Shown: in pieces, positions 11,332-20,032 of the stretch
Layout: each line of letters begins with the position of its first letter
How positions within the stretch are numbered: the stretch's first letter is position 1
Origin: Microplitis mediator
Lineage: Eukaryota; Arthropoda; Insecta; Hymenoptera; Braconidae
Assembly (NCBI RefSeq): GCF_029852145.1
Contig: NC_079976.1
Span: 3,596,001 to 3,660,000 of the forward strand
Direction of reading: 5' to 3'
DNA length: 64,000 nucleotides
Notes under the pieces: model-generated
Told to the model about the DNA's origin: nothing
Database searches by the model: none
What the model saw: the letters and a program-made list of their open reading frames with translations, nothing else
Made by a program: the position numbers and the translations under genes

Positions 11332-13389
11332 TTATTTAACCAGCAAATCGTAATGTGGAGTACCAGCAAGATCACTTTTCATATATTTTGCGTGGACTTC
11401 TGGTTCTAGACAACTGACTTTCACACCTGGATCTTCTTTCATTGCTGCTTTCCATTCCATCTAAATAAATAAATTAATTTGTTAATAATTGAATTCATTG
11501 ATTAATTAATTATGATCCTGAAGTTAACAGACAATTAACTTTCGAATTTTTTTGTAACAATTTAATTAAAAAAAAATTATAAAATAAAAATATGCACATG
11601 TAGAAAATTTTAAAAACTGCAGGTGCAATTTTTTAAAGTATCGTTTTTTAATAATTTGTCGTTTTTAAAAAAATCTAAAAATTATTAGACCTCGGCCATT
11701 TACGAGTGTGAATGTAGCAGACATCAGACAAATTTAAAATTATAAATCAATAGAGTAATTAATTAAAAAAATACTATTTATGAAAAATGCACTTATTAAT
11801 TTTAAAATTTTTTAAATGCACATTTTTTTAAATGTTATTTTTTTAATTATATAATCTATTTATTAATAATTTTACATTTGCCTGATGTCTGCTGTCTGAT
11901 GTCTGCACATGAGTGTGAATGAAATAGATATCAGACAAATTTAAAATTCCCTGATAGCCGCACCTTTGCTCAGAAAGTTCTGCAGTGAAACGTTTTCGGC
12001 TAACTTAACAACAAGATTCTGGTAAGCCTCGGCTGGATAATACTTGCGTGCAAGTTGATGCAAATCTACTGCCGTCATCTGAATGTATTTTGACAGAACT
12101 TGCCGTCAATTCGAAGTGAAACTTTCAATCAACTTAACGTCATTGTCTGACAGTAACTTTTGTAGTCAAATTGAATTCAAGTTGACAATTTACTGTCAAC
12201 TTAAAGGTAACTGCTTGCTCTCCAACACTCCTTCAAATTACCTTCAGAATACGGCAGTAGCTTGTAGTTAACTTACGGTTAGGGTGGCTGTCAGGGTTAT
12301 AAATAAGCAGAGTAAATAATTAAAAAAACATTTATAAAAAATGCACTTATTAATTTGAAAATTTTTTAAATGCGGATTTTTAAAAAATTTAATTTTAGTA
12401 ATTATTTACTCTATTTATTAATAATTTTAAATTTATCTGATGTCTGCTGCATTCACACTCATGCTAATTTCAGTGTCATAATTAATTAGGTATTGATAAT
12501 AAATAAAATAAAATACTGACAATACGAGGAACACGTTCACGTGGAATGACATATTGTTCGCCTCTCATGATACGAATAATATCAGCCCTTTCAAACCATG
12601 GCCAAATCATAAAGTCGACCATCCCAGGTTTACTTCCACCAAAGAACGGACTTGCCCGACGAACCAATTCCCTGTCAAAAAATTCCAATACTTTCAATGC
12701 TTCTTCAAACATGTCACGGTCTACTGTCGGCGACAGATAAAACTGAAAATATTCATTGTATTAATAAACAATAAAATTTTTAAATCAAACTGATCACTTA
12801 CTTTGTACATCAACGAAATCAATCCATTGAAACGTTCAATTAGAATTTTATCCTTGGCCTTAGCTCTTGGGTCACTGGGATAGAGGTTTTGGTCTGGATG
12901 AGCTTCATTTAAATAATCAGCTATGATAAGACTTTCGTATAAAACTTCGCCGTCTTCAAATTCAATGCACGGCACTTTCCCAAGAGGACTTTTTTCTGTC
13001 AGCCATTCAGGTTTAGCTGTCAAATTTATGTATACGACATCATACCTACGGAATTAATTATTTGTAATTGTAATTATTCATGACTTCATGAGTCGCGACA
13101 TTAATTTATAAATTATACTGAAGTCAGCCGATATCTAATAATTTTGAATTTTTTTAAAAACGATTGAATTTAAAATAAAATCTTACGGAATTTTTTTGGT
13201 GTCAAGAATCAGATGTACTCGTTGGGCATAAGGACAAAATCTCATGCTATAAAGACGTAATTTTCCTGGAACCACCGGCGGAGCCACAGAACCTACAAAG
13301 TCCATCGCAAATATAATTTTTATATAAATAAATATATTTTAAATAAAATAAATGAATTACTTACCAGTACTCAAATGTTTTCCGCTCAT
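11332..13389 (-). CDS. GSTO: Omega-class glutathione S-transferase
   Basis: Five exons on the minus strand: 13365-13389, 13187-13292, 12802-13045, 12521-12742 and 11332-11460, giving 241 residues, the usual GSTO length. Omega GSTs use an active-site Cys, not Tyr or Ser, for thiol transfer, dehydroascorbate reduction and, in flies, pteridine-pigment synthesis. The motif MRFCPYAQR places the catalytic Cys at residue 28. GKVPCIEFEDG and LYESLIIADYLNEAHP form the glutathione-binding part of the thioredoxin fold, and the helical C-terminal domain follows (DFMIWPWFER; EWKAAMKEDPGVK). The exon 4 donor is read as GTCAGT to keep phase. The tiny first exon (25 bases) shares a 0.7-kb spacer with the divergent HBS1 gene. 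Intron 4 holds several nested repeats. Confidence 0.93.
11512..11702. mobile_element. MITE-like repeat, family B copy in GSTO intron 4
   Basis: ATGATCCTGAAGTTAACAGA at the left; a degenerate inverted end with TTATTAGACCTCGGCC at the right. It directly abuts a family A element. Confidence 0.55.
11703..11910. mobile_element. MITE-like repeat, family A copy in GSTO intron 4
   Basis: Left end GAGTGTGAATGTAGCAGACA, inverted right end GCCTGATGTCTGCT near 11880-11893, with the family's TATTTAT/GCACTTATTAAT core. Confidence 0.6.
11911..12462. mobile_element. Family A copy split by a later insertion
   Basis: The left part (11911-11948) ends GACAAATTTAAAATT. The family sequence resumes at 12297 with TTATAAATAAGCAGAGTAAA and runs to the inverted end TGCATTCACACTCAT. 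The break lies inside a block that is continuous in the intact copy at 9391-9593, so 11949-12296 is an insertion. Confidence 0.65.
11949..12296. mobile_element. Nested non-autonomous element with CCCTGAYAGCC ends
   Basis: A 348-base insert with short terminal inverted repeats: CCCTGATAGCC at the left, GGCTGTCAGGG at the right. The interior is much less A/T-rich than the host repeat and has several GTCAACTT/AAGTTGAC words in both orientations. It is too short to encode a transposase. Comparison with intact family A copies suggests a 2-base (TT) target duplication. Confidence 0.6.
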
Positions 13390-14088
13390 TTTTACAGAGA
13401 AATTACTCTGACTCTTACTGTTTTTTTTTTTTTTTATCAGTGACTTTAGTGTTTGACAACACGAGTGTGCTCAGAATATGTGAATACAAAAGAACGCATG
13501 ACGTCAACGTTAAAAAAAGCAGCTTGACTTTTTTTTTTATAAGATCGAAAAATACAATTTGTCTCTTTCTAATCAGGAAATTTTTATGCTGTCATCTTTT
13601 TCTAGAAGGTAATTTTTAATTCACGTAGAATTTGATCAAGCTTTGAATACACTGCAATAAACTCACCCCAGGTGGCACCAGGGAGCCATTACTGCGCCTG
13701 AGCAACTGACAGATGGCCGTCTCTGATCTGAAACATCAGCTGATTATCATTAGAATTCCATCGTCGGATTCCATTATCTTGGAACTTCCCCTTAATCTTG
13801 ACTTCCACTTCGAGTCCTGCTGTCTCCCACCCGGTGCTGACATTCATTTGTGTCTGTGTATATTTACATATTTATCACTCATGTGTGTAAGAGCGCATGC
13901 GCAGTAGTCTACTTTTCAAAGAAAAAAGGGAATTCAGTTTCCGATCCTCCGATTAATTGTCCGAGTTAATGGAATTCGACTCTCGACGTTTCGACTACGA
14001 GTGATTTTAAAATAAAAAATCGTCCGAATGTTTTTAGTTGTAAAACTATCGATAATAAATAAAAAAATAACAACAAATAATCGTAATC
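13390..14088. promoter_or_regulatory. Divergent promoter region of GSTO (-) and HBS1 (+)
   Basis: The two genes start head to head about 0.7 kb apart, so this spacer must hold both promoters unless they are more distal. The sequence turns less AT-rich between about 13670 and 13920 and contains the GCGCATGCGC palindrome listed separately. No ORF here has coding character. Confidence 0.55.
13893..13902. promoter_or_regulatory. NRF-1/Ewg-type palindrome GCGCATGCGC
   Basis: The flanked sequence AGCGCATGCGCAG matches the palindromic core bound by NRF-1 (Ewg in flies), common in promoters of housekeeping and mitochondrial genes. It lies about 190 bases upstream of the HBS1 start codon. Identified by motif only. 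Confidence 0.45.
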
Positions 14089-17000
14089 ATGTCGCGGCAT
14101 CGAGATATTCGATCAATGAAATATTCTGATGGTAATTAAACACAAAATAATTATTTATTTCAAATAAATTTAATAATTTTTAGGTTACACAGAAAATTCT
14201 GGAATTTAAATTCTGTATATTTTATTTATATATTTAACATATGACCTAATTGTTGATCTTATTTTTAAGAATACGACGGCTATGATGATGTGTATGGACA
14301 CTCTGTGGAAGATGACTACTGCGTCTCTCCTGGAGGTAATTTATTTGATGATTGTGTTGCTCCATTTTGTTCAATCAGATTGCTTATTATTATTGTTATT
14401 TTATTTTTACAGCTGAGCAATTTTTGTACGACCGCAACAAACAGCAAAACATCGCCTCTTTTATCAATGAACCAGATATTAAAGAAGACGATGAAGAAAT
14501 TGATGATGCTTCAGCTTTGGCAAAAAAGTCCGAGTTATCAGAAATCGATACTGCCAAACTTATGTCGTGTATTGAGGTTGTGAGAAACGTTATCGGTGAT
14601 ACTATTCCTGACTCAGTACTTACTGATAAGATCATTCTGAATAATTTTAATGCTGAGGCGGCACTTGATGATATTCTTAAATCTACACCCCCGAAGCAGA
14701 CTGGTAATTTTTTGTTACATGATCTTGTTAGTTGTAATAATAATTAAAGGTGTTAATTGATTTTTTTTCATTTAAACAGACGGAGTCAAGGCTAAAGATC
14801 GCGGAGAGACACAATCAGGTAGATATACTGCTTTCATGATACCAGCATCGAAACTTAAAGTTTCAGTGTCTCTACAGTCAGTCGAAAGAAGCTTTCAGTC
14901 CAATTCCGCGAATGAATTTTAGCAGACGTTCAAACTGTAAATGTCTTCAGTCAGCGGGCAGAAACAAACTTTTGTCACCATAACTGCGCCGAAAGTTTAA
15001 ATTCCTGCCCTGTTTAGAGAAAAGAAAGTCGTTCTTTTCTTTTATGAGAAAATAAATTATAAAAATTAGCACATGCGCCATTTTTCCCGCCAACAGTAGC
15101 AAAAATTTAAACTCTCAGGTGGAGATCTGGTGAAAAATCACCTCAGAGGAAGGCAGGACGTCCCAATCCGCGTTTTGCCTTTGGCTAGGGTAGGCAATTA
15201 CACACTTGGGTTGGAATGTCCTACTTTCCTCCCTAGGTGTGTAATATACTAGTTTCGTCCCTTGGGAAGAATAATGTTTCTGCCCGCTGACTGAAGACAT
15301 TCGCAATTTAAACTCTGATACTTGTCATTTGTTCAATTTTCATTTCAGACCATTAGTTTTATTTACGTAAACGACAGTTCTGACTTTGTGATTAAGTTTT
15401 ATAAAAATTACTGTGAATCATAAATAGTATTTATAGTTTCTGCTTAATTATAAATTGCAAATGAGAATTTACGCTTACGCTAATCAACTTGTTTCTAACT
15501 GACTGCTGACACTGAAACTTTAAGTTCCAATGCAGGTAATAAAAAATCTAGGGTGTAACTCAGGATGAAAAACGATTTCGATCTGCAGGTGATGTCAGCC
15601 GACTTCACCCTGGTCTGAAATCGTTTTGTTTCATCCCTCGTCACGCAATATATTATTAAAAATAAAAATGATAAATAACTCTTATCTAATCTGGATAATT
15701 TAATTTTTTGTTTCATGTGCTGTCTTGTTGATCGGTAAGGTAAGGTTCCTTAACAATGACACCCAATAATCTTAAACCCAAGTTAAATTTGTTGATTAAA
15801 AAACCCACGAGTACAATTTTCGGTTCGAAAAAAACTGAGACGAAATCACCACAAGGTTTTTCTTCTCTTTCTGAGTTAATAGCCAGTCATAAATCAAAGT
15901 CTACTTCGGAAAAACCTAAGTTTAGTTCGCTATCGGGTTCGAGTGCTAAAGATGATAAAGCCGGTGATAAAAAATCATTTAGTTCCCTAGCAGAGATGAC
16001 GGCGCATCATTTAAAGTCAACTAGTCCATTTAAAAAAGCGGGTAAAAATTCTTTCGTTATTCCAAAATTATCCAACAAGGTGATGGCAAGTTCTCCAATT
16101 AATTTGCCAGTCAAATTAATTAAGTCTGCTGACGAGTCGGACACTTCGCGTAGCTCAGATGTCGACAAGGTTTCCCTGGATGTTAAGAATCTCCAGCTAG
16201 ATAATAATTGCGAAGACAAAGACAAAGATGAAGATGAAGAATCTAATTGGGAAATTGATTTGACAAAAGCGCTAAGACAGCCTGGATCACCAGCGATTAT
16301 TTCTAGCAAAACAAAATTATCTAATGGACAAGATGTTGACATAAAATCACAAGATAATTTTAATTTAAAAGAACTCTATAATAATATAAACGAACCGGTT
16401 TGTTCATCGATTGTTGTCGACAGTATCGAAGTACTTGAATGTAATTTAACTTTAATTCATTTGAAATACGCAGAGTTACATCACTTTAACAAAACGGCAT
16501 CACCTTTTGGTAAAATGTTATGTAGAGAATGGAAAAGTAAAAAACCATATGTTAAAAAATCTAAGTCCGAGTTTTGTGATAAAATTAAACCATTTGATTT
16601 TTCATCACCGTCGCCTGATAGTTTAATTCTTGCCAATTTAAGACGATAATTCTTATCACAATTATAAATAAACAAAAATAACTATTTTTTTAAACGTAAT
16701 TCATAACTTTACAATTTTGTTTTAAATTAAATTAATTACGTAATCAGGTTTTATTTTTTTGCATAATTAATTATTTTAATTAGCATAATATTTTATACTA
16801 GTACTATGAATATTTAAATTTATTGAGGGAATTTATAATGGAATCGTCTAATTATTTGTAAATAAAATATTTAATATTTAAAATGACCCGCCAATTGTGT
16901 AAATAATTAATGATAATAATAATAATAATAATAATAATTAATTAACATGTGATGTAATTAATGAGCAATAGGTATCAAGATAAAACCTACAGTACAAGTA

Positions 17001-18911
17001 ACACCTTCAGCAGTAAAAGTAACACCAGCAAAAACACGCACAGTCATAAAAGGATTCGATTTGAAGAGTAATACAGACAGTGATTATTTATCAGCGCGAC
17101 AAGAGAACCCAAGATCATTGAGTCCAAATGTGTCGGCAAACAATTCACCGGGTCTGAAAAGAAAAGATGAAGGATTAAACAAGAATCTAAATGTCTCAAA
17201 AGCGTATTCTCCGCGTTGCCAGTCGCCTTTGTCAGGTCGAGTTACTCCTGAACCAGAGGGTAAACTGAAAGCTGGTGAAGATAAACGTGATGTTGCTGCT
17301 ATTTATAAAGACAAACGTGGAGATGCTAAGGAGCAGTTGCACCTCGTGGTTGTGGGTCATGTTGATGCGGGCAAAAGTACTCTGTTGGGAAGATTGCTCT
17401 GTGATTTAGGGCAGGTTTCCTCAAAACTTATTCATAAGTATCAGCAGGAGAGCAAGAAAATTGGTAAGCAATCTTTTGCTTACGCTTGGGTTCTTGATGA
17501 AACTGGAGAAGAAAGGTAATTAGTGATTAATCATTAATTAGTCTTTTTATAAATTTATTTATTAATTTTATTAATTCATTAGGGAAAGAGGAATCACAAT
17601 GGACGTTGGGTACACCAAGTTTGAAACAGAAACAAAGTCAGTAACGCTTCTAGATGCTCCAGGACACAAAGATTTTATTCCGAACATGATAACAGGTGCC
17701 ACCCAAGCTGATGTTGCTTTGCTGGTAGTCGACGCCACTAGAGGAGAATTCGAAACTGGTTTTGACAGCGGGGGACAGACTAGAGAACACGCTCTTCTTC
17801 TTCGTTCACTAGGTACTTGTTTCTAATCATCACAATTATCAACCTACAGCCGTGTTATTAATTAAAAATACAACAGGTGTTTCGCAGATTGCGGTAGTGG
17901 TAAACAAACTGGACACCGTCGACTGGTCTAAGGAGAGATTCGACGAGATAACTGAAAAAATGAGCGTCTTTCTTAAGCAAGCGGGTTTCAGAGACACCGC
18001 GACTTTCGTTCCTTGCAGCGGACTGTCTGGAGAAAATCTTGTCTCTCCGCCGAAAGCTGATGGACTGTCGAGTTGGTACAGTGGTCCCACTTTGCTGAAA
18101 GTTATCGACAGCTTCAAGTGTCCCGAGCGGCCCATCACCAAACCCTTCCGCTTCTCCGTCAATGATGTTTTCAAAGGCACTGGCTCGGGATTCTGTATCT
18201 CGGGTCATGTCGAAGCTGGAATGGTTGCTGTTGGTGACAAAGTATTGCTTCTACCTCGTAGTGAAAATGGAGTCGTAAAAGGTTTGTTGAATTAATTGAT
18301 TAATTTTAACTTTCATTAAAGGCATCAGTCAGTGCTCCCTCTTTTTAAAAATATTCCGTCATCTCAATTGAGTCATTGAATATTTTAAAAAAGTGGAGGC
18401 ACTGTCTGAGATCGGCCTCAAAACCTAGACTACAACTAAACAATTAATTGTCTTAGGAATAACTGCTGATGAAATGCCACTGACGAATAGTTTCGCTGGT
18501 GACCATGTCTCTCTAATACTGTCAGGAATAGATCAGCAGAACATAGGAGTCGGTGATATTATTTGTAGCCCTTACAAACCCATACCTGTGACGACTTGCT
18601 TTGAAGCTCACGTTGTAATTTTTTCCATCGCTATACCCATCACCAAAGGACTTCCTGTGGTACTCCATTCCCAGTCATTAGTTGAACCCGCGACAATTAC
18701 CAAACTTATTGAGCAGCTGCACAAAAACACTGGGCAAGTTATTAAAAAGAAACCCCGTTGTTTGCCTAAAAACTCCAGTGCTACCATCGAGATTTCAACT
18801 CAGCGACCGATTTGCTTGGAACTCTATCGCGATTTCAAACAACTTGGCAGAGTTATGCTCCGTGTTTCTGGTACGACAATTGCTGCTGGTCTTGTTACAA
18901 AAATAAAATAA
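14089..18911 (+). CDS. HBS1: HBS1 translational GTPase (full-length isoform)
   Basis: Exons 14089-14131, 14270-14335, 14413-14703, 14780-14818, 16972-17515, 17583-17812, 17877-18281 and 18457-18911 give 690 residues (human HBS1L 684). HBS1 is an eRF3/EF1A-like GTPase that partners Pelota (Dom34) to split stalled ribosomes in no-go and non-stop decay. The N-terminus (SDEYDGYDDVYGHSVEDDY) and the helical N domain (MSCIEVVRNVIGDTIPDSVL) match HBS1. The G domain starts near residue 270 with GHVDAGKST, then DAPGHKDF and NKLD, followed by two beta-barrel domains. Exon 5 has two in-frame acceptors (exon starting at 16972 or 16993), differing by seven codons. Exons 1-4 are shared with the SKI7-like isoform, whose terminal exon lies in the large fourth intron. 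Confidence 0.94.
14839..15540. repeat. Foldback element in HBS1 intron 4
   Basis: Terminal arms: TACCAGCATCGAAACTTAAA... at 14840 and its inverse ...TTAAGTTCCAATGCAGGTA near 15510-15540. A second inverted pair, ATGTCTTCAGTCAGCGGGCA (14940-14966) and TGCCCGCTGACTGAAGACAT (about 15280-15300), lies inside. About 700 bases and non-coding, typical of a non-autonomous foldback transposon. It sits between the shared HBS1 exon 4 and the SKI7 exon. Confidence 0.65.
15563..15636. other. 74-base hairpin in HBS1 intron 4
   Basis: GGATGAAAAACGATTTCGAT pairs with ...GAAATCGTTTTGTTTCATCC over roughly 30 bases, with a loop around GTCAGCC. The size and near-continuous pairing resemble a pre-miRNA, but a transposon remnant is equally likely because a foldback element ends just upstream. 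No known mature sequence recognised. Confidence 0.3.
15745..16649 (+). CDS. HBS1: SKI7-like alternative terminal exon of HBS1
   Basis: Exon 4 ends in phase 1 at 14818. An acceptor ending at 15744 (GTAAG) joins it in frame and gives a 447-residue protein. Ski7-type proteins bridge the cytoplasmic RNA exosome and the SKI complex in 3'-5' mRNA decay; in animals they come from a short HBS1L splice form. The exon is Ser/Lys-rich and low complexity, with a repeated FSSLSELIASHK / FSSLAEMTAHHLK element. It ends with FGKMLCREW (about 401-409) and FDFSSPSPDSLILANL (about 430-445), closely resembling the conserved C-terminal exosome-binding patch of human HBS1LV3. A stop at 16647 and an AATAAA follow. 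It has no GTPase domain. Confidence 0.85.
16667..16672 (+). terminator. Polyadenylation signal for the SKI7-like isoform
   Basis: AATAAA 18 bases after the stop codon of the SKI7-like exon and inside HBS1 intron 4. Use of this site versus splicing to 16972/16993 would decide which product is made. Confidence 0.5.
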
Positions 18912-19152
18912 ATCATAATCATAGATCGTGTACTGGATATCATAAATTATTATATTATTGAATGATCAATAGCTCGTGTAAATACAAATACCATATGTTT
19001 AAACCAATAAATTTGTAACATGAATTTTGATATTTTAATTTTTAATAATAAAGTTATATATAATTGTAGTAATTGTTAATTATTTTTATTTACATCCACT
19101 GGCTCCTGCTCCTCATCGCCTGGAATGTAAATTAATGGGTATTTTTTTTATT

Positions 19153-19671
19153 TTATCCTTGACAGCTCGTACACCCGCCGGGAACATTTGAAGTTGGTTT
19201 CAAATTCAATCCGTGGATTTTTTTCGACGTTGGCGGACGTGGTGGTCTAGATAACACCCACGTTAATTATTTTATTTTAATGATAATTAATCAAGTCTTT
19301 GAATAAATTTTTTCTATCATAAAAATACTCACCCAGAACCTGGACGGTAACTTCGGGTGTATCCGTTTCCATACCTGGTCGCTGATGGATTAACCAGGGT
19401 TTGGAAGCTGGAAAAAAATAGATCAAGGTAAAAATAATTAAAGCGCAGTAATGACTTTTACTGATGATAAATAAATAAATAATAATAACTTACAACATAG
19501 CGATGCCATAAATAATTCCTCCAAAGAATCCAAAAATACTACTGATACCCCAGGGTTTGCTTTGGAGAACTTGACCATCTATAAAAAATAAATAAAAATA
19601 AAAACATTACAAAGTACCAGCTGACTGTCAAAAAAAATGACTTGATATTTACCTCCTGACACGTAAGTCAT
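19153..19671 (-). CDS. SELENOK: Selenoprotein K homologue with Cys in place of Sec
   Basis: Four exons on the minus strand: 19653-19671, 19494-19578, 19333-19407 and 19153-19246, giving 90 residues (SelK family about 94-110). SelK is a small ER membrane protein linked to ER-associated degradation and protein palmitoylation. The start DGQVLQSKPWGIS matches the family. One membrane segment follows (about 18-37), then a Gly/Pro/Arg-rich cytosolic tail. The family ends GGUGR; here the end is VPGGCTSCQG, with Cys at the Sec position. A second reading is possible: a GTACGA donor inside exon 4 joined to an acceptor at about 19121 would give GGC followed by an acidic tail. Both readings keep GGC. No SECIS element is needed. 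Confidence 0.85.
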
Positions 19672-20032
19672 CTTTTTATTTATATGACGTATTACTTTTA
19701 TATGAATATATATAATATATATGGAAATATGAAAACTGTAATTCAGATCTGCGTGACACGTAATTGCTTGCTATTTGTTGTATGCAAGTTAATTTTGACT
19801 TTACTATTTTTTTTACTGAGTAAGGAAGTACTCGAAGGTTCTTGATAATTTTAGTACTCGTAGTCGCCACCAGGGAATCTAGACCAATCAGAATTCTGGA
19901 GATTTCTCCATGAAATGACGCAAGAAAAATTCAAATGTCAAAAAAATTTATTATTAATTATGAACTATAAATATAAGTACAAAAATTATGATGTAAAGTT
20001 ACAATGAGTTTGAACAAGTAATTGGTTTGGTT
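19672..20032. other. Short spacer between SELENOK promoter and P450 3' end
   Basis: AT-rich, with a short ATATAT tract near 19700. It probably contains the SELENOK promoter on the minus strand. No gene seen. Confidence 0.4.

Noticed and set aside
16481..16675. Minus-strand ORFs opposite HBS1, PPP4R1 and TSP1 exons
   Set aside because: They are antisense shadows of well-supported coding exons.
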